A model generated the notes under the pieces. The model did no database searches. It had not been told where the DNA came from and saw only the letters and a list, made by a program, of their open reading frames with translations. A stretch of DNA of 64,000 bases from Budorcas taxicolor. Taxonomy: Eukaryota; Chordata; Mammalia; Artiodactyla; Bovidae. Position numbers and translations under genes: made by a program. The stretch covers positions 2,542,001-2,606,000 of the forward strand of contig NC_068925.1 of the NCBI RefSeq assembly GCF_023091745.1, in the 5' to 3' direction. Shown one piece after another: positions 45,600 to 55,979 of this stretch. Each line of letters starts with the position of its first letter. Position 1 is the first letter of the stretch.

Positions 45600-46159
45600 T
45601 ACTCAAAATTCTCCAAGCCAGGCTTCAGCAATACGTGAACCATGAACTTCCTGATGTTCAAACTGGTTTTAGAAAAGGCAGAGGAATTAGAGATCAAATT
45701 GCCAACATCTGCTGGATCATGGAAAAAACAAGAGAGTTCCAGAAAAACATCTATTTCTGCTTTATTGACTATGCCAAAGCCTTTGACTGTGTGGATCACA
45801 ATAAACTGTGGAAAATTCTGAAAGAGATGGAAATACCAGACCACCTAACCTGCCTCTTGAGAAATCTGTATGCAGGTCAGGAAGCAACAGTTAGAACTGG
45901 ACATGGAACAACAGACTGGTTCCAAGTAGGAAAAAGAGTACATCAAGGCTGTATATTGTCACCCTGCTTATTTAACTTATATGCAGAATACATCATGAGA
46001 AAAGCTGGGGTGGAAGAAACACAAGCTGGAATCAAGATTGCTGGGAGAAATATCAATAACCTCAGATATGCAGATGACACCACCCTTATGGCAGAAAGTG
46101 AAGAGGAGCTAAAAAGCCTGTTGATGGAAGTGAAAGAGGAGAGTGAAAATTTGGCTTAA
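45461..46159 (+). pseudogene. BovB reverse transcriptase core, catalytic residues intact
   Basis: 233-codon frame from PIPKKGNAKECSNYHTIALI through motif A FCFIDYAKAFDCVDHNKLWK, motif B HQGCILSPCLFNLYAEYIM and motif C RYADDTTLMAESEEELKSLL. Unlike the copy at 20720, motif A keeps its aspartate. A frameshift after EESE (about 46150) cuts off the C-terminal third, and the N-terminus is frameshifted from the linker, so no complete protein can be read. Confidence 0.86.
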
Positions 46160-46239
46160 AGCTCAACATTCAGAAAACAAAGATCATGGCATCTGGTCCC
46201 ATCACTTCATGGTAAATAGATGGGGAAACAGTAGAAACA

Positions 46240-46835
46240 GTGTCAGACTTTATTTTTGGGGGCTCCAAAATCACTGCAGATGGTGGCTACAGCCATGAAA
46301 TTAAAAGACGCTTACTCCTTGGAAGAAAAGTTATGACCAATCTAGATAGTATATTCAAAAGCAGAGAGATTACTTTCCCGACTAAGGTCCGTCTAGTCAA
46401 GGCTATGGTTTTTCCTGCGGTCATGTATGGATGTGAGAGTTGGACTGTGAAGAAGGCTGAGCACTGAAGAATTTATGCTTTTGAACTATGGTGTTGGAGA
46501 AGACTCTTGAGAGTCCCTTGGACTGCAAGGAGATCCGACTAGTCCATTCTGAAGGAGATCAACCCTGGGATTTCTTTGGAAGGAATGATGCTAAAGCTGA
46601 TGCTCCAGCACTTAGGCCACTTCATGTGAAGAGCTGACTCATTGGAGAAGACTCTGATGCTGGGAGGTATTGGGGGCAGGAGGAGAAGGGGACGACCGAG
46701 GATGAGATGGCTGGATGGCATCACTGACTCGATGGATGTGAGTCTGAGTGAACTCCGTGAGATGGTGATGGACAGGGAGGCCTGGCGTGCTGCAATTCAT
46801 GGGGTCGCAAAGAGTCAGACACGACTGAGCGACTG
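46240..46835 (+). pseudogene. BovB C-terminal domain remnants
   Basis: Frames 46240-46467 (SHEIKRRLLLGRKVMTNLDS, VMYGCESWTVKKAEH) and 46642-46836 (GGIGGRRRRGRPRMRWLDGI, AAIHGVAKSQTRLSD) are the last third of the polyprotein, separated by a stop after KKAEH. The stop of the second frame is the natural element end. Confidence 0.8.
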
Positions 46836-46850
46836 AGCTGAACTGAACTG

Positions 46851-47503
46851 AATGAAAACAATGGGTACCTCCTTCAAAAGGTCCCATGCACTCACTGCTA
46901 CACTCAGTGCCCCCACCCTATAGCAGACCACCTCTGACCCACGCCTCTGCCAGAAACTTCTGGACACTCACAGGCAAGTCTGGGTCTGTCATTTGTGGGG
47001 TCACTGCTCCTTTCTCCTGGGTTCTGGTGCAGCCAGAGTTCTGTTTGTGCCCTGCAAAAGTCTGTTTTCCAGTCCTGTGTAAGTTCTGGCGGCTCTGTGG
47101 TGAGGTTAATGGCAACCTCCTCCAAGAGGGCTTATGTCATACTCAAATCTGCTGCACCCAGGGCCCCCACCCCTGTGGCACTCCACTGCTTACTGGTGCC
47201 CCCTCTGGAATGGCAGCTGCACAGCACTGGAAAGAGGATGTACCCTATGTCTACAGGCAGAGAAGCCCCAGCAAGATGGTAGACGCTGGAGCAGTGACTG
47301 CATAGCCCTGGAGTGGTGGCTATGTGGTGCTGGAGTGGCTGTGAGGAGATACCCTGTGTCCAGGGGCAAAGGAGAAGCGCCAGTAAGATGGCAGGAGTGG
47401 TGAAATCACATTTAGAATCAAACCCCATACCCACCAGAGATGCTCAGAGGGCTCAAACAAACCTTGTGCACACCAGGACCAGAGACCCCACAGAGACTGA
47501 GAC
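46851..47503 (-). mobile_element. Outer BovB 5' leader, outer piece
   Basis: GC-richer block of 653 bp that ends exactly at the right-hand TSD (agaaaaatggtaca, 47504-47517), so it entered L1-A together with the BovB body at 35158. With 44149-44305 and 38105-38522 it gives about 1.2 kb upstream of the first endonuclease codon. Open frames here on both strands look random, with no recognisable product. Confidence 0.72.
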
Positions 47504-47633
47504 AGAAAAATGGTACAGTTGAACTTATTTACAAAGTAGAAATAGAGTTACAGATGTAGAGAACAAATTTAAGGTTACCGGGGGCGGGGGCGGATGTGGT
47601 GTGGGACAAATTAGGAGATTGGGATTGACATAT

Positions 47634-47831
47634 ATGGTGGTGGTGGTTTAGTTGCTAAGTTGTGTCAGACTCTTCATGACCCCATGGACTGTAGCCCACC
47701 AGGTGCTTCTGTTCACTGGGTTTTCCAGGCAAGAATACTGGAGTGGGTTGCCATTTCCTTCTCCAGAGAATTTTCCCCACCCAGGAATTGAACCTGGATC
47801 TCCTGCATTGCAGGTAGATTCTTTACCAGGG
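47634..47831 (-). mobile_element. Bov-tA SINE in L1-A 3' UTR
   Basis: Reverse-oriented SINE from ggtggtttagttgctaagtt to gcaggtagattctttaccag. Its head is cut short at the right (no ctcagctgg), so it is 5'-truncated. Confidence 0.85.
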
Positions 47832-47945
47832 AAAACTGATCTGTGTATAAAATGAATAACTAATGAGAATCTGTTGTATAGCACAGGGAACTCTACTCAA
47901 TGATCTGTGGTGACCTAACTGAGAAGGAAATCTAAAAAGCAGTTG

Positions 47946-47946
<1 letters not shown>

Positions 47947-47987
<41 letters not shown>
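47947..47987. repeat. (TG)n microsatellite in L1-A 3' UTR
   Basis: About 20 TG units, at the same place in the L1 3' UTR as the (GT)n of L1-B at 50411-50448. Confidence 0.95.
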
Positions 47988-47989
<2 letters not shown>

Positions 47990-50226
47990 CTGACTCACTT
48001 TTCTCTCCAGCAGAAGCTAACACAACACTGTAGAGCAACTATACTATAATTAAAAACTTAGAATAAAATAGAAGCTATTTATGAGAAACTGACAGCCAAT
48101 ATAGTACTCAACAATGAAACCCTGAAAGCCCTCCTGCTAAAATCTGCAATGAGACAAGGATGGCCACTGTCACCACTTCTTTTCAATATAGTATTGGAAG
48201 TCCTAGCCACAGAAAACAGAGAAGAAAAGAAATAAAATATGTCCAAATTGGAAGGGAAGAGGTAAAGTTGTCATTATATGTAGGTGATAAGATGTTATAT
48301 ATAGAAAACCCAAAAGATGCCACATAGAACTACCAGAATTAATAAATGAGTTCAGAAGGTAGCAGAATACAATATTAATGTGGAGTTCCATTTATTTATA
48401 CTAACTTTAAGTGAAATATCAGAGAATGTAAAAAAAAGAAAAAGTACCAATATCTTTTTAAACTGTACTAAAAAAAGCCTTTAAACCTGAGAAGATGAAA
48501 GACATATGCTAAGAACTATAAAATATTAATAAAGGAAATTAAAGATGATTTTAAAAAATGGAAAGATAGTCCATGCTCTCGGATTGGAAGAATTAATATT
48601 GTTAAAATGACCATACTACTCAAAACAATATACAGATTTAATACAATCCCCATTGAATTACCCATGATATTTTTCAGAGATTGGAACAAATAATCCTAAA
48701 GTTTGTATGGAATCATTAATAAAACTCAGAATTGCCAAAGCAATTCTCAGGAAAAAGAACAAAGCAGGAGGCATAACTCACCCAGATTTCAGACAATACC
48801 TCAAGGCTACAATAATCAAAACAGTGTGGTATTGGCACAAAATCAACCATAAAGATCAATGGAACATAATAGAAAGCCCAGGAAAAAACCCACACACATG
48901 GATAATTAATATTTTACAAAGGAGGCAAGAATATTCGATGGGGAAAAGACAGTCTTTTCAGCAGGTTGGGCTGGGAAAGTTGCACAGCTGCATGTAAATC
49001 AATGTAGTTAGAACACATCCTCCCACTACGCACAAAAATAAACTAACAATGGCTTAAAAAATAAAATAAAGAGAAAAAAATAGATTCATAAAAAAGCTAA
49101 AAAATAAAATAAAATAAACTAACAATGGTTTAAAGACTTAAACATAAGACAGGGCACCATAAGATTCCTAGAAGAGAACATAGGCGATTTTATTAAAGTT
49201 TTTTTAGGTCAGTCTCCCAAGGTAATAGAACTAAAAACAAAAATAAACAAAAAGCAAACTAATCAAACTTACAAGCTTTTTCATAGCAAAGGAACCCATG
49301 AACAAAACAAAAAGACAGCCTATGGAATGGGAGAAAATATTTGCAAACAATGTGATTAATAAGGACTTAATTTCCAAATATACAAAGCTCATGCAACTCA
49401 ACAACAAAAAAACAAGCAATCCAGTTGAAAAATGGGCAGAACACATACAGATGGCCAATAAACACATAAAAAGATGCTCAACATTGCTAATGATTAGAGA
49501 AATGCAAGTCAAAACTACAGTGAGGTACCACCTTACACCACTCCGAGTGGCCTTATTAAAAAGTATGCAAGTAACAAATGCTAGAGAAGATGTAGAGAAA
49601 ATGGAACACTCCTACACTGTTGGTGGGAATGTAAGTTGGTGCAGCCACTGTGGAAAACAGTATGGAGGTTCCTCAGAAAACTAAAAATAGATTTACCATA
49701 TGATCTGCAATCCCACTCCTGGACGTATATCTGAATGAAACTATAATTTAAAGAGATACACATACCCCTATGTTCATAACAGCTCTATTCACAATAGCCA
49801 AGACATGGAGACAACCTAAATGTCCATTGACAGATGAATGGATAAGGAAGACATAAATGAGGGAATAATACTAGCCATAGAAAAGGATGGAGTAATGCCT
49901 TTTGCATTAACATGGGTGCAAGTAGAGATTATCATACTAAGTAAAGTAAGTCAGAAAAGGAAAAACAAATACCATATGATATCAGTTGCATGTGGAATCT
50001 AAAATACGAACTTGTATACAAAGCAGAAACAAAATCACAGGAAGAGAGAACAGATCTGTTGTTCCCAAGGGAGAGGGATGGGAGAGGATTGGACTGGGAG
50101 TTTGGGGTTAGTAGATGTAAACGATTACATATAGAATAGATAGACAACAAAGTCCTACTGTATAGCACAGGGAATTATATCAATGTCCTGAGATAAACCT
50201 TAATGAAAAAGTAATATAAAAAAGAA

Positions 50227-50407
50227 TGGCTCAGTGGGAAAGAATCTGCATACAATGCAGGAGACACAGGAGATGTGAGGTCGATCCCTGGATCGGAAAG
50301 ATCCCCTGGAGGAGGGCATGGTAACCCACTCCAGTATTCAGAGCCTGGTGGGCTACAGTCCATAGGGTAGCAAAGAGTCAGACATAACTGAAGCAATTGA
50401 ACACATG

Positions 50408-50410
<3 letters not shown>
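50227..50410 (+). mobile_element. Bov-tA SINE in L1-B 3' UTR
   Basis: Head gctcagtgggaaagaatctg to tail agacataactgaagcaattg. The middle has lost bases near 50341 (ccagtattc|agagcctgg). Confidence 0.83.

Positions 50411-50448
<38 letters not shown>
50411..50448. repeat. (GT)19 microsatellite
   Basis: Uninterrupted GT run directly after the SINE tail, followed by L1-B 3' UTR (tatcttaatcactttgctg). Confidence 0.95.
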
Positions 50449-50450
<2 letters not shown>

Positions 50451-50520
50451 CTTAATCACTTTGCTGTATAGCACAAATAAGCACAATATTATAGATCAAC
50501 TACACTTCAATAAAAAAAGA

Positions 50521-51595
50521 AAGCAGACTAAAATTGATGTGTTAAGCATTCTAGTTAAGAAATTAAAATCACTATATATACCTGTCAGAGTTCAGTTCAG
50601 TTCAGTTCATTCACTTAGTTGTGTCCGATTCTTTGCGACCCCATGAATTGCAGCACACCAGGCCTCCCTGTCCATCACCAACCCCCAGAGTTCACTCAGA
50701 CCCACGTCCATCGAGTCGGTGATGCCATCCAGCCATCTCATCCTCGGTCGTCCCCTTCTCCTCCTGCCCCCAATACCTCCCAGCATCAGAGTCTTTTCCA
50801 ATGAGTCAACTCTTCGCATGAGGTGGCCAAAGTACTGGAGCTTCAGCTTTAGCATCATTCCTTCCAAAGAAATCCCAGGGCTGATCTCCTTCAGAATGGA
50901 CTGGTTGGATCTCCTTGCAGTCCAAGGGACTCTCAAGAGTCTTCTCCAACACTACAGTTCAAAAGCATCAATTCTTTGGCACTCAGCTTTCTTCACAGCC
51001 CAACTCTCACATCCATACATGACCACTGGAAAAACCATAGCTTTGACTAGATGGACCTTAGTTGGCAAAGTAATATCTCTGCTTTTCAATATGCTATCTA
51101 GGTTGATCATAACTTTTCTTCCAAGGAGTAAGCGTCTTTTAATTTCATGGCTGAAGTCACCATCTGCAGTGATTTTGGAGCCCAAAAAAACAAAGTCAGT
51201 CAGAGTGGCTATCATCAAAATATCACAGATAAAAAATATTGGCAAGGATGTGGAGAAAAGGGAACCCAGTATACTGTTGGTGGGAATGTAAATTTAGGTA
51301 CCCACTTGGGAAACAGTACAGAGTCTCCTCAAAAACTAAAAATAGAACTGTTTCATTATTTAGCAGTTCTACTCTAGGTATCTATCAGAAGAAAACAAAT
51401 AAACAAATTTGAAAAGATGTATGTACTCCATTATTCATAGCAGCATTATTTGCAATAGCCAAAATATGGAAGTAACTTAAGTGCCCATAAAAAGATGAAT
51501 GGATTAAAAAATATGTGATATATATATTTATATTATATATAATGAAATATTACTCAACCATAAAATAGAATGAAAATTTGTATTTCACAAGCTTG
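50521..51595 (+). mobile_element. Older L1 (+) 3' region, split by BovB
   Basis: Pieces 50521-50590 (actatatatacctgtcagag) and 51199-51595 (agtggctatcatcaaaatat, then gcagcattatttgcaatagc). These are the ORF2 end and 3' side of L1. They are contiguous once the BovB is removed. Confidence 0.75.
50591..51198 (-). mobile_element. BovB (-), 5'-truncated
   Basis: Reverse complement of the BovB 3' end (ttcagttcagttcagttcat at left). TSD gtcagag lies at 50584-50590 and 51199-51205. The minus-strand frame 50607-50936 still reads the C-terminal domain (LEKTLMLGGIGGRRRRGRPR), and 50952-51245 the part before it. Confidence 0.88.
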
Positions 51596-52549
51596 ACATT
51601 TGTTTCATTGCCTTTTAACTGAGGTTCCTCTGCTTCTTCATTTTACTTCTATTTCTCTTACTCTGAATCTAGGAGAAAGTTATCTACTGTACTCTTAGAC
51701 AGCTATTTACATGCAGCAGTGTCCTTGTGTAACTTGTGTGGCTTTAATACTTTTGGCATGAGGGCTGCTTTTAGTCTGGATGCCTTCTGCCTCTTTCTTT
51801 CCTTAGCATGCCCTGGCTATTATCCCCTTCGTAGGGGATGTGCAGATGTAGTGGCTTGCAGGTACTCCTGGAGGCCACACCGGCAAGGACAGTGATTGAC
51901 TATTGCTCGTGTGTCTCTCAGCAGTGGCAGCAGTCTGTGCAAGCTTCCTGGGCCCATGACAGGGGACAGTGATTGGCACTCACTCCTGATTCTCTTGGCA
52001 GTGAAGGTGGCCTGCACCCACCTCTGGAACCCACTATGGCAATGGGAGCTCATGCTCACCATGAGAGCTTGTGTAGGTTGTGTCCTGTTGCCTGAGAGCA
52101 TGCAGAAGGGAAAGAAGTTTCTGTAGTGATCCTGCCCCTTCCCTAGCACAACCCCCAATAATGGTACCTTGTCTCTCTGGCTGGCCCACGTTTTTTCTGC
52201 ATATACCCTTGGTTGTAACCGCACCCCTCTCCTGTCCGTTCAGGCTGTCTCTATGCAGTCAATCCCAGCTGTCTCCTCATGTCTGACCTCTGAAGCCCCA
52301 GCTTTGGCACTCACTTCCTGCCTGCCCTGGCAGACAAGCATCTCAGACTGAGGAGTGCATGGTGATGGTATTGAACATCTGGGCAAGTCTCTCTCTGTTT
52401 TGCCTTACACAAACCAGTTGCGCTCTCCTCCAAGTCTCTGAAGCTCCCCTTCCATCCTGGCTGGTCTTTACACCAGTGAGGGGACTTCCCAGGGTGTGGC
52501 AATGTTTTTCTTTCACAGCTCCCGCCCAAGAGCATGGGTCCTATCCTGA

Positions 52550-52583
<34 letters not shown>

Positions 52584-52760
52584 TTTTTCCTTTTGTTATA
52601 CCTAGTTGCATGGAGATTTTCTTACTCTTTCAGAAGTCTGAGGTCTTCTACCAGTGTTCAGTAGATGTTTTATGAGAATTGTTCCACACATAGACGTATT
52701 TTTGATGTATTTGTGGGAGGAGGTAAGCTCCAAGTCCTACACCTCTACCCATATTGACCC
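51596..52760 (-). mobile_element. L1 5' UTR, reverse orientation
   Basis: GC-richer block. Its right part (gaggtcttctaccagtgttc, agtagatgttttatgagaat, tagacgtatttttgatgtat, then aagctccaagtcctacacct) is the reverse complement of a known mammalian L1 5' end. The left part (gcatgccctggctattatcc) is consistent with the rest of that UTR. Open frames here on both strands are incidental. A (CT)n tract lies at 52553-52582. Confidence 0.6.
52553..52582. repeat. (CT)n tract
   Basis: About 14 uninterrupted CT units followed by a T-rich stretch, inside the L1 5' UTR block. Confidence 0.9.
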
Positions 52761-53141
52761 TCCTTCTGATTTATTTTCTAATATAGGCATTTAAGACTAT
52801 AATTTTTCTTTAAAGTACCACTTTAATTGTATTTCACAAGAGTGACATGTAATGTTTTGTCTGTAAGCCTTTCTAAATATTTTTAATTTCAATTAAAAGT
52901 GTCTTTATTCCATGAGTTATTTAATGTTTTTATATCTTTCATGGATGTTATTTTCATACATATGATAATATAATAGATTTATAATAGATTTATTTTTCTT
53001 TATCACATTAAAGAATATTATTGTACTATCCTCTAACTTTCACTGTGGATGAAAAAAGGAGTCAGTCTAGGTATCAATTACTTGAAGGTTATATATTTTT
53101 TCTTGCTGACTGCTTTTAATATCTTTTCTCTTTATTTTTAT
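52761..53141 (-). mobile_element. Old L1 ORF2 fragment
   Basis: AT-rich; the plus strand reads like reverse-complemented L1M ORF2 (taagactataatttttcttt, gtatttcacaagagtgacat). No frame remains. Confidence 0.5.
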
Positions 53142-53159
53142 TTTTTTTAATTTTTAAAA

Positions 53160-53257
53160 TAAAAATTTATTTTATCCATCTGTTTATGACATTATGACAT
53201 AGTACGCAAGAGGCAAAGTGTTTCACATCAGAGATGGCACTTCCAACTCCTTGAAAT

Positions 53258-53288
<31 letters not shown>

Positions 53289-54480
53289 GGATAAAAAGAA
53301 AGACTAGACAGGAAAGGCAGAAAATGCCTGGGCAACTAAAATAAGGTTGGGACCAAGGGGAGCAATACTAACATCATCCTCACAGGGAATGGGCACAGGG
53401 GGCTGTTTGTGGCAAGCTGATTTTCTAGGACTGTTGGCTGGAAGCAAAGGAACACCACTTCTGGATGTCCATGCTATTTCGTGCTTAAGCCATCCCCAAC
53501 ACACAGGCACGGAGCACTTCCTGGTAGTCACTCTTGGTGTCTTGCTGGATGTAGTAGCACAGCAGCTTGGAATTGTGGGAGACCATGATTCGAATCAAGC
53601 CCTTATAATGAGGGCCTGCCCTTCATGGAGTCATATGCAGCAAAATACAGGAATTTATTATGAATGCTGTGGGCCAGGTTTAGGAAAACATCTTCCCAGT
53701 CTCCTTTGACCTCTTTCTTTATGCTCTCTAATATGTTTATAAGTCTCTAAGGGACATAACTCTTGTACCTTTCAAGTACTTTCTGGAGGTGACTCACACT
53801 CCATTTGGTCATGATGTTTATCCATTAAGAACATCAGTTCTCTCCTCTTTTCTTTAGTACAATAGAGACTGCAGGTATCTTGGTCAGTTAGTATGTAATG
53901 ACAGAGCCATCCTCTCCTCTTCTACCCTTTACAGGGGCAACTGACTACTTGCAGCAGTCACCAGATGTTTCAGAAATAATGTCCTTCTCGAGATCAATTT
54001 TGTACATTTCCTTGTAGACTCGGTTAATTTTCTGTAGCTCCTGGTTGGTCCTTGAGCAAATAATCTCAGGGAGTCCTCATTGCACCCCAGCCCCTTCATG
54101 GAGTCTTTCAAATCAGAAGCATAATACTGAGCAAGTGTTTTCAATAGTTCTCAAATCACCATCTTTAGGTGGCTGGACAAGGCTGACTTCAGTGCTTTTC
54201 GATCCTTCTCTGGTGGGCAATATCCTGTCTCTTTTCATTGCCTCCTTTGGTCATAATGTGGATGATAGAAACCTCATCCATACCTTTGGTCTTGATGGCT
54301 GTTTCAATGTTCAAAGCATTCTACTCATCATCAGAGTTGTCCTATGCTTTGACTGACCTGTCTGTACTGAAAGGTGTAGTGTGGTTACCCTTCATGCCGG
54401 GCTTGCACAGAAATTCAGGAACAGGAGACATTTTGACAGAAGTCGGGTCAAGTACCAAGAGCTACATGGAGCCCTTTTTA
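53160..54480 (-). pseudogene. ANXA2P: Annexin A2 processed pseudogene
   Basis: Intronless, reverse-oriented copy of ANXA2 mRNA, coding for a calcium-dependent membrane-binding protein. Start codon equivalent at 54431 (ATGTCTCCTGTTCCTGAATT), preceded by a short 5' UTR ending cttctgtcaaa. Frames match annexin repeats: 53929-54144 (AQYYASDLKDSMKGLGCNED) and, around 53600-53740, LESIKKEVKGDWEDVFLNLA followed by NKFLYFAAYDSMKG. The C-terminal end shows YYIQQDTKSDYQE. Stops, frameshifts and a deletion before YYIQQDTK (about 15 residues) destroy the frame. The 3' UTR is recognisable (ctagaaaatcagcttgccac on the minus strand) and ends near an AATAAA-like stretch and an A-rich tail at about 53160. The numbered human pseudogene locus is not implied. 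Confidence 0.9.
53262..53288. repeat. T27 homopolymer inside the ANXA2 pseudogene 3' UTR
   Basis: 27 consecutive T (A27 on the pseudogene strand) where the parent 3' UTR has only a short A-rich stretch between the 'tctagtctttc' part and gaacatttcaagg. It is not the poly(A) tail, because UTR sequence continues beyond it. Confidence 0.85.
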
Positions 54481-54489
54481 ACATTTTAT

Positions 54490-54845
54490 ACATTATGAAA
54501 TTTTCCATGTATGTTATAGGTGTATATACTTTTTATTTAAACTGCTTGTGATTAGCTGGGCTTCCCAATTTTGTCAGTTATTTGTTCTTCAGTTCTGAGA
54601 AATTTTCAGCCTTTAGCTCTTCAAATACTGCCCCTCTTTGTCTCACATCTTTAGAATTCCAATTCAGTCTTTCTTTCCTACTTTTTATCTCTTTGCCTCT
54701 CTGAACTGTGTTCTGAAGAGTTTCTTTAGATCTGTCTTCCAATATTGTAAATCTCACTTCAGCTTTTCCTAAGCTGGTGTTTAACCTGTCCATTTCATTT
54801 TTCAAACGCCTTTTTCAAACTTTTTTTTTAATTGAGAAAATGTAA
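54490..54845 (-). mobile_element. Old L1/HAL1 ORF1 fragment
   Basis: Minus-strand frame 54578-54805 (75 codons) reads like L1 ORF1p: a coiled-coil piece MDRLNTSLGKAEVRFTILED, then AVFEELKAENFSELKNK, matching the ORF1p order. The plus-strand text parallels 11870-12480. The start is the first Met, and the frame is certainly partial. Confidence 0.65.
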
Positions 54846-54869
54846 CACAGTTCAGAAAAGTGCAAAATA

Positions 54870-55012
54870 TAAATGGAGAAGGAAATGACAACCCACTCCA
54901 GTGTTCTTTCCTGGAGAATTCCATAGACAGAGGAGCCTGAAGGGCTACAGTTCATGGGGCCGCAAAGAATCAGACACGCCCAAGGGACCGACATTTTCAC
55001 TTTCACAGCTTA
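54870..55012 (+). mobile_element. ART2/Bov-tA SINE 3' part
   Basis: atggagaaggaaatgacaac to agggaccgacattttcactt: the SINE body and tail without the tRNA-like head. Confidence 0.83.
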
Positions 55013-55019
55013 ACAATTA

Positions 55020-55740
55020 ATTATGAAACAAATACTAACTAATCACCCTAGAAATGGAACTTTTCCGAAGTCCAGAATTTCTGTCTCTGTTCCTGATCCT
55101 CAACCACCACTTCCTCCATGAGAGATAATCATCACTCTGACTTTAGTCTAATAATTTCTTTGCTTTTCTTTACAGTTTTACCACCTATATCCATTTTTGT
55201 TTGTCTGTTTAATGTAATACTCTATATTTAGAGTCTTACATCTTTAGATCTTATACATCTTCACATCTTATATTTAGGGTCTTACATCTTTTATTCAACA
55301 TGATATTTGAAAATTAATCCATGTTTGTACCTGTGGTTCACTTACTTTCCATGCTTTGAGGCAGTACAATTCATGAAAATATTACACTTTTTATTCTATT
55401 TTTGATGGATATCTGGATTAGTTTTTTCCCCTTTTTATGGAGGCACTATTTTCAACAATGCATATTGAAACACATGTGCATGAATTTCTCAAGGCTATGT
55501 ACTAGGAGTGGAATTGTTGGGTCACAGATTATGTATGTCTTTAATTTTACTAGATAATTCTAAGCTATTTTTCAGAATGTTTGTTCCACTGAATTTTTTA
55601 GTTCAATTGTTTTACAATTGTTCAACTGTTTTCAATTGTCTTATAATTTAGTTCAATTGTTTTTTAGTTCAATTGCTGTTTTTGGATATTTTAATTTTCC
55701 TTAAGTTTATACATATTATATATGTTTTTTCAGATCCAAA
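55020..55740 (-). mobile_element. Old L1 (L1M-type) 3' region
   Basis: Same family and orientation as 9240-10460: ctttgcttttctttacagtt, then aggagtggaattgttgggtc and a ttttactagataattc stretch. Simple duplications of gttcaattgtttt occur near 55600-55680. Confidence 0.62.
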
Positions 55741-55772
55741 ATAGAAGGCTTGTAGGCATGATTCTACTCTCT

Positions 55773-55971
55773 CAGGGTTTCTCAGTGTTAACACTATTGA
55801 CATCTTGAGCCAGAGAAGACTTTATTGTAGAAGATTGTCCTGCACATTAGAGTGTTTGACAGCAACTGGGCTCTGCACACTAGATGCCAAGAGCATACAC
55901 ATTCCCCTCCTAGCTGTGACAACCAACAATGTCTTTTGGAGGGCAAAGTTGCCCTAGGTTGTGAACCGCTA
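55773..55971. mobile_element. hAT-like non-autonomous DNA transposon
   Basis: About 200 bp with hAT-like inverted ends (cagggtttctcag at left; gttgtgaaccgcta at right). The interior includes ctattgacatcttgagccag, cacactagatgccaagagca and tgacaaccaacaatgtcttt. The flanking 8-mers tactctct (55765-55772) and tacaccct (55972-55979) agree at 6 of 8 positions, fitting an old 8-bp TSD. Family name not assigned. Confidence 0.65.
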
Positions 55972-55979
55972 TACACCCT

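Larger units (their letters stand above)
44306..46850 (+). mobile_element. BovB (+), best-preserved copy, inserted in the outer BovB leader
   Basis: About 2.5 kb from inside the endonuclease (atcacagttatccaagtcta) to the tail ctgaactgaactg. The outer leader stops at ggaggcaat and resumes at aatgaaaacaatgg, so the TSD is at most 3-4 bp. Frames are long but shifted at least three times. Confidence 0.87.
47504..48071 (+). mobile_element. L1-A, 3' UTR and tail
   Basis: Resumes L1-A: tggtacagttgaacttattt, gagttacagatgtagagaac, then aagctaacacaacactgtag and an A-rich tail (gaataaaatag). The right TSD aagctatttat follows at 48072-48082. Confidence 0.85.
48072..50520 (+). mobile_element. L1-B, right part
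   Basis: Continues L1-B ORF2 from agctatttatgagaaactga to the 3' UTR and tail near 50518. The frames are fragmentary: 48707-48997 (KLRIAKAILRKKNKAGGITH) and 49298-49684 (ORF2 end). Diverged, hence an older L1 than L1-C. Confidence 0.83.

Noticed and set aside
46886..47434. Several overlapping 65-139-codon frames on both strands
   Set aside because: They lie in the GC-richer BovB leader, overlap each other on both strands and match no protein; GC content alone explains the missing stops.
51820..52664. Cluster of 60-134-codon frames that could look like a small gene
   Set aside because: The block reads as an L1 5' UTR in reverse. Frames occur on both strands with no conserved motif.
53142..53290. 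T-rich runs as transcription terminators
   Set aside because: They are the poly(A) side and an internal A tract of a reverse-oriented processed pseudogene.
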